Assembly (NCBI RefSeq): GCF_003258295.1
Contig: NZ_QKYN01000027.1
Coordinates: forward strand, 45,443 to 109,442
DNA length: 64,000 nucleotides
Source of the DNA: Streptacidiphilus pinicola
Lineage (GTDB): Bacteria > Actinomycetota > Actinomycetes > Streptomycetales > Streptomycetaceae
Direction of reading: 5' to 3'
Part shown: piece by piece, positions 8,805 through 16,705 of the stretch
How positions within the stretch are numbered: position 1 is the first letter of the stretch
Layout: each line of letters begins with the position of its first letter
The notes under the pieces: model-generated
Databases searched by the model: none
What the model was told of the DNA's origin: nothing
Seen by the model: only the letters and a program-made list of their open reading frames with translations
Translations under genes and position numbers: made by a program

Positions 8805-9048
8805 TTGGCGGTGTTTTGCTTCGAGCCGCGCGGGATGCCGGCGGGGGCTCCTCCGGACCCACCCCCGCCGGCTCTGGCTCCGGGGCGTTGCCTGTGAACA
8901 GTTGCCGCCGTTCGCGGGGTGTGGATCGTCGAGGGGCCCGGGGCGTCGGCTGAGGTTGGGCGTGTTGGGGCAGGTGTTCACGCCGGGGCTGGAGGACGCG
9001 GTGACAGCGGCTCTTCAGCGACCGGCCCCAATTGGCGGTGTTTTGCTT
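8805..9048. repeat. Direct repeat TTGGCGGTGTTTTGCTT (8805-8821 and 9032-9048) in a gene-free stretch
   Basis: The gap 8514-9164 holds no convincing gene. Two identical 17-mers lie 227 bp apart in the same orientation. Just before the second copy, LGVLGQVFTPGLEDAVTAAL can be read, faintly like the N-terminus of IS4-type transposases. This may be the scar of a lost insertion sequence. Confidence 0.4.
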
Positions 9049-9164
9049 TCAATGACACGCTTATGAGGCCTTTATCACAGAAAAACCGACACCGCACCCC
9101 GTCACCGCGGCGACGATCTTCGCCCCAAGGCGACGGCCTGCGGCAGCATCGAAAGGAGGTCGCC

Positions 9165-9860
9165 ATGAGCAACGAACGCATGGCGCGCTGGATGGGTCCG
9201 CTCGCGCTCGCGTTCCTGGTCTCCATCGTTCTGGGTTTCTTCGTCCTCGCCCCCAGCGCGCCGAACCAGAACGCCTCTGCCGCCTCGGTCATCGCCTACT
9301 ACCAGGCCCACGGAACCGCAGCGCTCGCCGGGATCTACGTCATCGGCGTCGGGTTGGTCCTGCTGGCCTTCTTCGTCGGCGCGCTGCGGATCGCCCTCAG
9401 CAAGGCCGACGGTGGCCACGACTGGATGCCCACCACCGCCTTCGCGGGCGGCATCCTGTTCATCGGCGCTTTCGCCGTCAACGGGGTCCTGCACTTCGCC
9501 CTGATCCAGGCGGCTCACAACGGCCGCGTCGACATGGTGCGAACCTTGAACTTCATCGACAACAACTCTCAGGTCGCGGTCCTCCTGGGCGTCTCCGTGC
9601 TGGCACTCGCCACGGGAGCGGCCATCCTGGCCGAAGCATCCCTGCCCGCCTGGCTCGGATGGCTCTCGATCGTGATCGGCGTGCTCCCCGTCATCGGCGG
9701 GCTCGGCTTCATCGCGCTCCTGGCCCTGCCGATCTTGCTGACCATCCTCGGATTCGTGATCGGGAACCGGACAACGGCGACGGCCGCAGAAGGCACCGGG
9801 GCCTCAACGCCCCGAAGGACGACGCGCGCCCCTCACCGGCTCACCCTGCGCCACCACTGA
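9165..9860 (+). CDS. Multi-pass membrane protein of unknown function
   Basis: The 231-residue protein has about six hydrophobic segments (LALAFLVSIVLGFFVLAP, GIYVIGVGLVLLAFFVGAL, AGGILFIGAFAVNGVLHFAL, VAVLLGVSVLALATGAAIL, WLSIVIGVLPVIGGLGFIAL, LLTILGFVIG) and an Arg-rich tail. It resembles the small DUF4386-like or unannotated membrane proteins common in actinobacteria. AAAGGAGGT sits at ideal spacing before ATG 9165, so longer upstream starts can be rejected. It has no close partner genes. A function cannot be assigned. Confidence 0.8.
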   Translation: MSNERMARWMGPLALAFLVSIVLGFFVLAPSAPNQNASAASVIAYYQAHGTAALAGIYVIGVGLVLLAFFVGALRIALSKADGGHDWMPTTAFAGGILFIGAFAVNGVLHFALIQAAHNGRVDMVRTLNFIDNNSQVAVLLGVSVLALATGAAILAEASLPAWLGWLSIVIGVLPVIGGLGFIALLALPILLTILGFVIGNRTTATAAEGTGASTPRRTTRAPHRLTLRHH

Positions 9861-9922
9861 TGCGACAGACGTCGGGGAGTCGAGCATCGTGACGGGTGAT
9901 CTCCCAGGGTTGGCGAGAGCCG

Positions 9923-10079
9923 AGCAAGCCGCATCCGGCGCTCTTCCTGGAAGCGGCGGGGTGGATTCTCCCCCGTCGTCGCGGTCGACCGTGGCGCGGG
10001 CCGCTCGAACCTCGTCGCCGTCGGCGCGGACGCCGTAGTCGACGAGCTCACTGAATTGCTGCCGCTGCTGAATCCCTGA
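9923..10079 (+). pseudogene. Remnant of a HAD hydrolase (beta-phosphoglucomutase-like)
   Basis: Starting at 9923, one frame reads SKPHPALFLEAAG, the KPxPxLFLEAA motif of HAD subfamily I. After a shift, another frame reads VVAVDRGAGRSNLVAVGADA followed by VVDELTELLPLLNP and a stop, which is the usual C-terminus of the same family. The 25-30 residues normally between them, including the VVEDAxxGVEAA motif, are missing. It is therefore an internally deleted, frameshifted relic with no start. Confidence 0.6.
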
Positions 10080-10126
10080 CCCGGGCTGCCGCCCGGCCGA
10101 ACGATGCGTTCTGCTTCGCAACGTTG

Positions 10127-10160
10127 CGTGCCCGCCGGCGTCGGGACGCCGGCGGGCACG
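10127..10160 (-). terminator. Strong hairpin terminator after the transglycosylase gene
   Basis: Two perfectly complementary 16-base arms (CGTGCCCGCCGGCGTC and its reverse complement) are separated by two bases. They lie 26 bp past the stop of the minus-strand transglycosylase. No U-tract is present, as is common in high-GC actinobacteria. Confidence 0.7.
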
Positions 10161-10185
10161 TGCGCGTGGGACGCGGTGACCGGGA

Positions 10186-11067
10186 TCAGTAGCCGGACTT
10201 GGTGTAGGCGATGTTCTCGAAGGCGCCGTAGGTGGCGTTCGCGTAGCGCACGGCGGCGACGATGTTGTCGACCGGGTTCCAGATGTCGGTGTGGCCCGGC
10301 AGCGCGTAGGTGGCGAACGTCGAGTCGATGGTCTGCATCAGACCCTTCGACGGGGTACCGGCGGCAGCGTTGGAGTCCCAGTTGTTGATGGCGTTCGGGT
10401 TGCCCGAGGACTCGGTCATGGCGCGCGCGGTGATCGCGTCGGCGGAGGGCACGTGGTCGCCGTCGGCGGCGAGGATGGCCTGGGCCTGGGCGATCCAGCC
10501 GCTCAGATCGTTACTGTAGGTCGGCGTGGCAGCCGCGGTGGCGGCCTTGGCGGCAGCGGCGGCGTCGGCCTGGGCCTTCGCCGCGGCGGCGGCCTTCGCC
10601 TGAGCCGCGGCAGCGGCTTGGGCCTTGGCCTGGGCGGCGGCAGCGGCCTGGGCCTTCGCCTGAGCTTGCGCCTTGGCCTGGGCAGCAGCAGCGGCCTGGG
10701 CCTTCGCTGCGGCAGCAGCCCGGGCCTGCGCCTGGGCAGCGGCAGCGGCAGATGCCTTCGCCTGGGCGTCGGCCTTCGCCTTCGCGGCCGCCGCAGCCTG
10801 GGCCGCGTCGGCGGACTGGGTGGCCAACGGCGCACGCTGCTCGGAGCGGTTCGCGGTGTCGGTGCTGGGGCGCGCGATGGCCTGGGCGGCGGCCACGGCG
10901 GCGGTGCGCGGCGCGGAGCCGTTGCCGGTGAGGGCGACAGCGGTTCCGGTCGCGGCGCCGGTGATCAGCAGCGCGGCACCGACACCGGCGGTGAGGCGCT
11001 TGTTCGTGCGCACCGCGGAGAGGCGCTTGGGGAGACGGACGAGAGAAGACTGCTTGCGGTGGCGCAT
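10186..11067 (-). CDS. Secreted or anchored lytic transglycosylase with Ala-rich linker
   Basis: The 293-residue product begins MRHRKQSSLVRLPKRL and has one hydrophobic segment (GVGAALLITGAATGTAVAL) as a signal or anchor. Residues of about 95-195 are a low-complexity Ala/Lys/Gln array built from repeated AQAKAQA-type units, probably a helical or wall-spanning spacer. The C-terminal 90 residues are an SLT-type lysozyme-fold domain: ITARAMTESSGNPNAINNWD contains the catalytic Glu, then SKGLMQTIDSTFATY and NPVDNIVAAVRYANATYG. It should cleave peptidoglycan glycan strands outside the membrane, in spore or hyphal wall remodelling. An upstream extension of this frame lacks support. The gene has an unusually long leader. 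Confidence 0.88.
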   Translation of the reverse strand: MRHRKQSSLVRLPKRLSAVRTNKRLTAGVGAALLITGAATGTAVALTGNGSAPRTAAVAAAQAIARPSTDTANRSEQRAPLATQSADAAQAAAAAKAKADAQAKASAAAAAQAQARAAAAAKAQAAAAAQAKAQAQAKAQAAAAAQAKAQAAAAAQAKAAAAAKAQADAAAAAKAATAAATPTYSNDLSGWIAQAQAILAADGDHVPSADAITARAMTESSGNPNAINNWDSNAAAGTPSKGLMQTIDSTFATYALPGHTDIWNPVDNIVAAVRYANATYGAFENIAYTKSGY

Positions 11068-11089
11068 GGCACTCCAATGTCGACGGAGA

Positions 11090-11330
11090 CTGCCCGGGAC
11101 GGACCGAGGGCGCACTCGTCTCCGCGCGCGCCAAGTCGACGTCGCAGCACTGGGTTTCGCACACCCTTGGGCTCGCGGGTACTGACCCGACCGAGCAGGG
11201 GAGCGGTTCGGCGTGTTGACAGGTCGGCGCTGTGTGCGCCGGTCGCCGGGCTCCCGACAGGCTGACTGCCCGCCTGCCTCGTGCACGGTCACACGGCCTT
11301 CACAAGCGGAGCAAGGATTACCATCGGTAA
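11090..11330 (-). promoter_or_regulatory. Long structured leader of the transglycosylase gene; possible c-di-AMP (ydaO-type) riboswitch
   Basis: The minus strand between the YbaK promoter and the transglycosylase has about 270 bp without a gene and several complementary GC-rich segments. One piece (minus strand of 11169-11188) reads GGGTCAGTACCCGCGAGCCC, which partly resembles the conserved 3-prime part of ydaO RNAs (GTCAGCTAACC.CGC.GGC). Actinobacterial cell-wall hydrolase genes are classic ydaO targets. The other conserved ydaO segments are not clearly present, so this is only a candidate. Confidence 0.25.
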
Positions 11331-11422
11331 CGTGCGCTACGCCACAGGCGGGGGCGCAACCCACAGGTCAGGTCCGGGATCGCGGTGGCAAAAGGACCGA
11401 ATACGAACGGTCGGCAGCGCGC

Positions 11423-11438
11423 TAGAGTGCGTGCCATG
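11423..11438 (+). promoter_or_regulatory. -10 box TAGAGT for a probably leaderless transcript
   Basis: TAGAGT at 11423-11428 ends 7 bases before ATG 11436, the spacing seen for leaderless actinobacterial mRNAs. No ribosome-binding site precedes the ATG, and no good -35 box is visible. Confidence 0.5.
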
Positions 11439-11999
11439 AGCGAGCACGTGCGCCCCCCGTTCGGCAACTTCACCACGGCTCGCAAGGCGCTCGACGTCCT
11501 CGATCTGCTGGCCGACCCCGTGGTCACGGCCCTGAAGAACTGGGGCGCCGAGGAGCACGCCGACTCGGTGCTGTACGTGGACACCGATCCCGACAAGGCG
11601 GACACGACCGTCTTCTGCGAGACCTACCAGGTGCCGCCGGAGCTCTCCGCCAACTGCGTCGTGGTCGCCGCGAAGCGCGGCGGCGAGGTCACCCTCGCCG
11701 CCTGCCTCGCCCTCGCCCACACCCGCGTGGACGTGAACACCACCGTCCGCAAGCACCTGGGCGCCCGCCGGGCCTCCTTCGCCCCGATGGACACCGCCGT
11801 CGCCGAGACGGGCATGGAGTACGGCGGCATCACGCCTGTCGGCCTTCCGGCCTCCTGGCCGCTGTTGATCGACGAGGCCGTGGCGTCGGTCCCCTCCGTG
11901 CTGGTCGGCAGCGGACGCCGTCGCGGCAAGCTGATCGTCCCGGGCCGGGCCTTCGCCCGGCTTCCCGGCGCCGAGATCATTCCCGGCCTGGCCGGCTGA
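11436..11999 (+). CDS. YbaK/EbsC-family aminoacyl-tRNA deacylase
   Basis: The 187-residue product matches the YbaK/ProX editing fold, which hydrolyses mischarged aminoacyl-tRNA (for example Cys-tRNAPro) in trans. Supporting sequence includes VLYVDTDPDKADTTVFCETY, ELSANCVVVAAKRGGEVTLA, VRKHLGARRASFAP (with the catalytic-type Lys), TGMEYGGITPVGLP, and the closing VLVGSGRRRGKLIVPG. The start at 11436 is chosen because a -10 box lies 7 bp upstream and homologues start close to this point. It acts alone in the cytosol as a translation-quality factor. Confidence 0.85.
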   Translation: MSEHVRPPFGNFTTARKALDVLDLLADPVVTALKNWGAEEHADSVLYVDTDPDKADTTVFCETYQVPPELSANCVVVAAKRGGEVTLAACLALAHTRVDVNTTVRKHLGARRASFAPMDTAVAETGMEYGGITPVGLPASWPLLIDEAVASVPSVLVGSGRRRGKLIVPGRAFARLPGAEIIPGLAG

Positions 12000-12025
12000 T
12001 CCGCCCCGCCCCCCTGACGCGAAGC

Positions 12026-14176
12026 TCAGCTGTCACGCTCGAACACCAGCAGGCAGGCGCCGGGGGTCTCTTCCGCGAGCGACAGCCGAAGGCTGCCCTG
12101 GTCGGCGTTCCAGCCGAGACCGGTGGGCCGGTGCGTCGGGTACAGCACACGCGGGGAGGTCCGCGAACCGGCCAGATGTGGCACCGGCAGTACCTGCTCG
12201 CCGGCCCCGCCGCGCCGCCAGACCAGCAGATAGGTCCGGTCCGCGCCGCGCAGGCCGAGGCAGAGCCAGTGGTCCTCCCAGCCCGGCAGGCCCAGCGGCC
12301 AGAGCGGCGTGGATGCCGGGATGTCCGCGCGAAGGCGCTTGTAGACCGCGATGCCCTCGGCGACGAGGGCGTGCTGGTGCGGCGTCATCCGGTCCAGGTG
12401 ACCGGACAGGTGCACGCGCCCGAGCAGCGCCCCGGCCACCGTGAAGGCGATCTCCTCGTCCGTGGACCCGGGCTGCGGGTAGGCCCAGACGGCCGCCTGT
12501 TCGGGGGCGATCGCGGCGGGCGCGGAGGCCGCGATCGGCGGGTAGCGCAGCGGGTCCTGCTGGTCGCTGGTCGACTGCAACTGCGCCTGAGCCAGCAGGG
12601 CGTAGTCGGCCCGCATGCCTCCCGAAGCGCAGTTCTCGATCGTCAGCCCCGGGTGGCGGTCGAGAACGTCCGACAGCCAGTCGGTGTAGGCGCGCTGGTG
12701 GCCCAGCAGACCCGCGCCTGGGCTGCGGGACGTGCCGGTGTCCGTTCCCGGGCCGGGGTTGATGTTGTAGTCGAGCTTGAAGTAACCCACTGCGTAGTCG
12801 GCGACCAGTCGGTCGACGACGGCGTCGAGGTGGGCGCGGGCGGCGGGGTGGCGCAGGTCCAGGTGGTAGCGGCCGTGCTCGACGACACGCTCGCCGTCGC
12901 GCTGGAAGAAGGCGTCCGAAGGGAGCTGTTCGGCGACGCGGCTGCGGACTCCGACGACCTCGGGTTCGAGCCAGAGTCCCGGCGTCATCCCGGCGGCGAG
13001 GATCGCCTGGCACACCTCGCCGAGACCGCCGGGGAAGCGTGCGGCGGACTCGCGCCACTCGCCGACGCTGTCCCACCAGCCCTCCGCGTCGTCGTCGTAC
13101 CAGCCCGCGTCAATGACGAAGTACTCGGCGCCCGCACGGGAAGCGGCGTCGACCAGGGGCAGGAGTCGCTCGGTGGTCGGGTCGCCCATCAGGGTGTTCA
13201 TGTAGTCGTTGAAGATCACGGGCAGGACGGTGTGGTCGCGGTGTGGGCGGCGCACGGCCCGCCGGTAGCGGGTCAGCGCGGCGAGCGCGGCGGTGAGGGC
13301 GTCATCGCCGTGGGCCGTGACGCCGACAGCGACGGCGGCGCGGACCGTGGTGAACTCCTCCCCCGGGCGCAGGACCTGCCGCCACTGGTGCTCGCGGTCG
13401 TGCGGACCGAGCAGCGCGAGATACACGTCGGCGTCGTGCTCGCCCACCTCCCAGCGCCAACCGCCGCTGCTCTCGATCTGCCAGGCCCACGCGTGGCCAC
13501 CGCCGTGGACGAGGGCTCCTGTCGGCAGGTACCGGCCGCTGGACCAACTGCCCTGGCTGGAGCGGGCGAAGCAGCCTCGCGGGCCGTGCTCGTGAGCGAA
13601 GCGGCTGAGATCGGGCAGCAGTTCGCGCAACGGGCGGGACTGCCAGCGCCCCTCGGCGAGCCAGTCGCTGGCCGCCCAGTGCACGTCGATCCGCGCGAGG
13701 CGTTCGCGCCCGGTCGACCGGCCGAAGCCGGGCAGGACGAGCGAGGTGACGGCCTCGACCGTCAGGTCCGCGGCTCCCTCGTTGCGCAGTGTGGTCCAGG
13801 CCCGGACGACGGGGACGCCCGGCACCGCGCGGTAGTGGGCCTCGACGACGAGGCCGGTGACCGGGTCGGCCAGGTCGATCCGCAGGCTCGGCCGGGTGCC
13901 GTCGCCGTCGGCCTCATGGCCGCGGTAGAGCAGTCTGGCCCCGGCGGAGGTCTCGACACTGCGCTCGCCCGACCACTTGCGCCCGGAACCGGACAGCTGT
14001 ATCTCGACCAGCGGCAGGCCTGGGCCCTCGGTGTGCGAAGCGGCCCCGACGGGACCGGCGCGGACGATCCGGACCGCGCCCTCACCGTCGATCCGAAACC
14101 GCAGAGGAAGGGCCTCAAGGCCCCAGTCGATCTCGCTGACCTGCGGGTTCGCTGTTAGGGCCGTTGCCTGGGGCAC
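12026..14176 (-). CDS. GH36 alpha-galactosidase, cytosolic
   Basis: The 716-residue enzyme has a GH36 layout: an N-terminal beta-supersandwich (about 1-300), a (beta/alpha)8 barrel (about 310-630) and a C-terminal beta domain. The nucleophile is Asp469 in YFKLDYN and the acid/base is Asp538 in STSDQQDP; the preceding ENCASGGMRAD, FVIDAGWYDD and GLWLEPEVV are also typical. No signal peptide is present, so it should split imported alpha-galactosides inside the cell. The GTG start at 14176 follows GAGGAG and fits better than a longer frame from 14302. It is divergent from lacI 1, with twin operators between them, so it belongs to sugar system 1. Confidence 0.9.
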   Translation of the reverse strand: MPQATALTANPQVSEIDWGLEALPLRFRIDGEGAVRIVRAGPVGAASHTEGPGLPLVEIQLSGSGRKWSGERSVETSAGARLLYRGHEADGDGTRPSLRIDLADPVTGLVVEAHYRAVPGVPVVRAWTTLRNEGAADLTVEAVTSLVLPGFGRSTGRERLARIDVHWAASDWLAEGRWQSRPLRELLPDLSRFAHEHGPRGCFARSSQGSWSSGRYLPTGALVHGGGHAWAWQIESSGGWRWEVGEHDADVYLALLGPHDREHQWRQVLRPGEEFTTVRAAVAVGVTAHGDDALTAALAALTRYRRAVRRPHRDHTVLPVIFNDYMNTLMGDPTTERLLPLVDAASRAGAEYFVIDAGWYDDDAEGWWDSVGEWRESAARFPGGLGEVCQAILAAGMTPGLWLEPEVVGVRSRVAEQLPSDAFFQRDGERVVEHGRYHLDLRHPAARAHLDAVVDRLVADYAVGYFKLDYNINPGPGTDTGTSRSPGAGLLGHQRAYTDWLSDVLDRHPGLTIENCASGGMRADYALLAQAQLQSTSDQQDPLRYPPIAASAPAAIAPEQAAVWAYPQPGSTDEEIAFTVAGALLGRVHLSGHLDRMTPHQHALVAEGIAVYKRLRADIPASTPLWPLGLPGWEDHWLCLGLRGADRTYLLVWRRGGAGEQVLPVPHLAGSRTSPRVLYPTHRPTGLGWNADQGSLRLSLAEETPGACLLVFERDS

Positions 14177-14244
14177 GATGACAGCTCCTCGTTGACCGAT
14201 AGCTCGACTTGGCAACGGACCTGTGAAGGGCAGGTTTCCAAGCC

Positions 14245-14298
14245 TTGACATCCAGAAAAGTGACCGGTCACAATCCTGCCATGTCTGTGACCGGTCAC
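14245..14298 (+). promoter_or_regulatory. Promoter with twin GTGACCGGTCAC operators overlapping the lacI 1 start
   Basis: TTGACA at 14245-14250 and CACAAT at 14269-14274 (18 bp apart) form a promoter whose expected start coincides with ATG 14281, so the mRNA would be leaderless. The perfect palindrome GTGACCGGTCAC occurs at 14260-14271, between the -35 and -10 boxes, and again at 14287-14298, inside codons 3-6. The copies are 27 bp apart, between two and three helical turns. This is the likely operator pair for autoregulation by the LacI protein and for control of the divergent GH36 gene. Confidence 0.75.
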
Positions 14299-15360
14299 AC
14301 AAGCGCCGATACCCCCGCTGACCAGGCCGCCAAAGGCGGCAAGTCGGTGAGCATCCGGGACGTCGCGGCCGCCGCCGGCGTCTCCTACCAGACCGTCTCG
14401 CGTGTCATCAACGGAAACGCCAGCGTCAAGGAGGCGACCCGCGAGCGCGTCCAGGAAGCCATCCGGGCCCTCGGGTTCCGCCCCAACGCGGCCGCCCGGG
14501 CGCTGGCCAACCGGGACACCAGATCACTCACCGTCGTCACCTCCAACACCACCCTGTACGGATACGCGGCAACGCTGCAGGGCGTGGAAGAGGCGGCGCG
14601 AGCTGCGGGTTTCACCGTCGGCATCAGCGTCCTGGAGTCCGAGGCGGACGAACACGTCCGTGCCACGGTCAACCGAGCCGCCGACTCCAGCAGCGGCCTC
14701 GTCGTCATCGCCTACGACAGCGCGGGCGTGCGCGCCCTCGACTGCGTCCCGGACGGACACCCCGTCTCGGCCGCGGTCGAGGCTCCCGCGGGACCGCTGA
14801 GCAACTCCCTGCCCAGGGCCTGGATCGACGATGCCGAAGCCGCCGCCGAGGCCACCCGCTATCTGCTGGAGCTCGGCCACCCGACCGTCCACTACGTCGC
14901 CCTCCCGTCCACCACGCATGCCTCGCGTCGCACCGCGGGCTGGCGGGCCGCGCTGGAGGCGGCCGGAGCGCCGGTCCCGGAGCCGGTCGGGGCGGGCTGG
15001 GACGCGGTGGCCGGCTACGACGCCGGCCGGCGTCTCGCGCAGGACCCGGGCGTGACCGCCGTCCTGTGCGGCAACGACGACCTGGCCCTCGGCGTGCTGC
15101 GCGCCATGTACGAGGCCGGCCGGCCCGTCCCCGGTCAGGTCAGCGTCGTCGGCTTCGACAACGCGCCGCAATCCGCCTTCTACACCCCGGCCCTGACGAC
15201 GGTGGAGATGGACTTCACCGACCTGGGTCGAGCCTGCTTCGCCCTGCTGCACGACGTGCTGGCAGGCACCTCCACCGCGGCCGCGCTCCCGCCGGTCCCG
15301 CGCCCCCGACTCGTCGTGCGCGAGAGCGCAGACGTGCACCACCCGGCACCCACCCCCTGA
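14281..15360 (+). CDS. LacI-family regulator of sugar system 1
   Basis: The 359-residue repressor has an N-terminal helix-turn-helix (VSIRDVAAAAGVSYQTVSRV then INGNASV, with the hinge ALGFRPNAAARALANRDT) and a periplasmic-binding-protein-like sugar domain (SLTVVTSNTTLYGYAATLQG to TTVEMDFTDLGRACFALL). ATG 14281 is preferred over 14245 because the promoter places the transcript start there. It should bind the two GTGACCGGTCAC sites covering its own 5-prime end and release them on binding the imported sugar or a breakdown product. The substrate-binding protein gene follows after 32 bp, so the regulator is probably cotranscribed with the transporter. Confidence 0.9.
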   Translation: MSVTGHTSADTPADQAAKGGKSVSIRDVAAAAGVSYQTVSRVINGNASVKEATRERVQEAIRALGFRPNAAARALANRDTRSLTVVTSNTTLYGYAATLQGVEEAARAAGFTVGISVLESEADEHVRATVNRAADSSSGLVVIAYDSAGVRALDCVPDGHPVSAAVEAPAGPLSNSLPRAWIDDAEAAAEATRYLLELGHPTVHYVALPSTTHASRRTAGWRAALEAAGAPVPEPVGAGWDAVAGYDAGRRLAQDPGVTAVLCGNDDLALGVLRAMYEAGRPVPGQVSVVGFDNAPQSAFYTPALTTVEMDFTDLGRACFALLHDVLAGTSTAAALPPVPRPRLVVRESADVHHPAPTP

Positions 15361-15392
15361 ACCCACCCCACTCAGCGAGAGCAGTCCTCCTT

Positions 15393-16703
15393 ATGAAGAA
15401 GACCCTCAGAGTCGCCGTCGGCCTCGCCATCGCTTTCTCGGTCGCCGCGTGTTCGAACCCGTCCGCCGCCCCGGTCACCACCTCGGGTGCCGCGCCCAGC
15501 AACCCGACCGCCTCGCTCAAGGGCGTCACACTGACCTTCCTGACCGCCCAGAACAGCGTCGGCGAGCCGAAGCAGGTCATCGCCGCGTTCGAGAAGGCGA
15601 CCGGGGCCACCATCAACACCGTCGTCGTCCCGGACCCCTACGAGTCCAACGTCCCGACCAAGCTGGCCTCGGGCGAGAAGCCGGACCTGGCGTTCTGGCA
15701 GCCCACCCAGTCCACCCTGCCGATGGTCAACCCCGCGCAGAACCTGCTGCCGCTGGACAACGAACCGTGGGTGAAGCTGCTCGGCCCGACCGAGCAGAGC
15801 CTGGGCCAGGTCGACGGCCACCGCTACGCCGCCGTCGTGACCTCGCCCGCCGTATTGGGCGTCTACTACAACAAGGCGGACTTCGCGAAGGCCGGCATCA
15901 CCACCATGCCGTCCAGTTACGACCAACTGATCGCCGACGCGAAGCAGATCAGGGCGAAGGACTCCGGGGTCGCACCCTTCTTCGAGGTGGGCGGGGACAA
16001 GTGGCCGCTGCAGTGGCAGGTCCAGGTGCAGATGACGGATCTGCCCGATTCCTTCTGGCAAAATGTTAACGCTAACAAGGCCAGCTGGACCGACCCGCGG
16101 ATCGTCGCGGCGATCACCAAGTACAAGACCGAGATCCTCGACGGCGGCCTGGCCCAGTCCACCTACAAGACGGGCACCTTTGTCGACCAGGGCCAGGCCC
16201 TGATGAAGGGCGACGCCGCGATGGCCCTCAACGTCACCTCGCTACAGAGCGAGATCCAGGCGTCCAACACCACCCAGCAGATGGACAACGCCCTGGGCTG
16301 GTTCCCGATCGCCAACTCCGCCGCCCAGGCCGAGTACTCCCCCGACCAGACCAACGGCGTGGTCGCCTTCAACACCGGCGACGCCACCCGCGAGGCCGCC
16401 GCCCGCCAGTTCATCGACTTCTGGCTCACCACCGACTACAAGGACTACATCGCCGCCCAGAAGCTCGTCTCCGTCGAGCCCTCCGTGCCCAACCCGGACG
16501 GCCTGCCCCAGACGGCCCTGGCCCAGGCAGCCGCGCTCTCCAAGGCCACCGGCGTCTTCCAGGTCAAGGCCCTGACCGCGCCCGACATGCACCTGGCCCT
16601 CGCGGACATGATCTACGGCAGCAAGACCCCGCAGCAGGTCGCCCAGGCGGCCGAGGACCAGTTCGTCCAGGTCCTCAAGGCCCGAGGCGTGAGCGGGTTC
16701 TGA
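15393..16703 (+). CDS. Sugar ABC transporter substrate-binding lipoprotein (system 1)
   Basis: The 436-residue protein has a lipoprotein signal (MKKTLRVAVGLAIAFSVAAC, lipidated Cys20) and a family-1 extracellular solute-binding fold: LTFLTAQNSVGEPKQVIAAF, KPDLAFWQP, VYYNKADFAKAG, GDAAMALNVTS. It should capture an oligosaccharide at the cell surface and hand it to the two permeases downstream. It starts 32 bp after lacI 1 and ends 2 bp before permease 1. Codons for QNVNANK near residue 225 are unusually AT-rich and coincide with an operator-like palindrome at 16064. Confidence 0.9.
   Translation: MKKTLRVAVGLAIAFSVAACSNPSAAPVTTSGAAPSNPTASLKGVTLTFLTAQNSVGEPKQVIAAFEKATGATINTVVVPDPYESNVPTKLASGEKPDLAFWQPTQSTLPMVNPAQNLLPLDNEPWVKLLGPTEQSLGQVDGHRYAAVVTSPAVLGVYYNKADFAKAGITTMPSSYDQLIADAKQIRAKDSGVAPFFEVGGDKWPLQWQVQVQMTDLPDSFWQNVNANKASWTDPRIVAAITKYKTEILDGGLAQSTYKTGTFVDQGQALMKGDAAMALNVTSLQSEIQASNTTQQMDNALGWFPIANSAAQAEYSPDQTNGVVAFNTGDATREAAARQFIDFWLTTDYKDYIAAQKLVSVEPSVPNPDGLPQTALAQAAALSKATGVFQVKALTAPDMHLALADMIYGSKTPQQVAQAAEDQFVQVLKARGVSGF
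16064..16077. promoter_or_regulatory. Intragenic operator-like palindrome TGTTAACGCTAACA
   Basis: It lies inside the substrate-binding protein gene. One pair differs from a perfect palindrome (TGTTAAC against GCTAACA). The codons used here (aat gtt aac gct aac) are rare in this genome, while the neighbouring codons end in C or G. It is nearly the same site as the one at 36316. Confidence 0.5.
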
Positions 16704-16705
16704 CA

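Noticed and set aside
8919..9066. Possible IS4-type transposase N-terminus (LGVLGQVFTPGLEDAVTAAL)
   Set aside because: Only about 20 residues look similar and no other transposase motif follows. Mentioned only with the direct repeat.
10503..10835. Arg/Pro-rich frames over the Ala/Lys/Gln spacer
   Set aside because: Alternative readings of repetitive DNA; only the transglycosylase frame joins a signal segment to an SLT domain.
12131..14158. 675-codon plus-strand frame opposite the GH36 gene
   Set aside because: It is an antisense shadow: the minus strand has complete GH36 catalytic motifs and an SD-preceded start.
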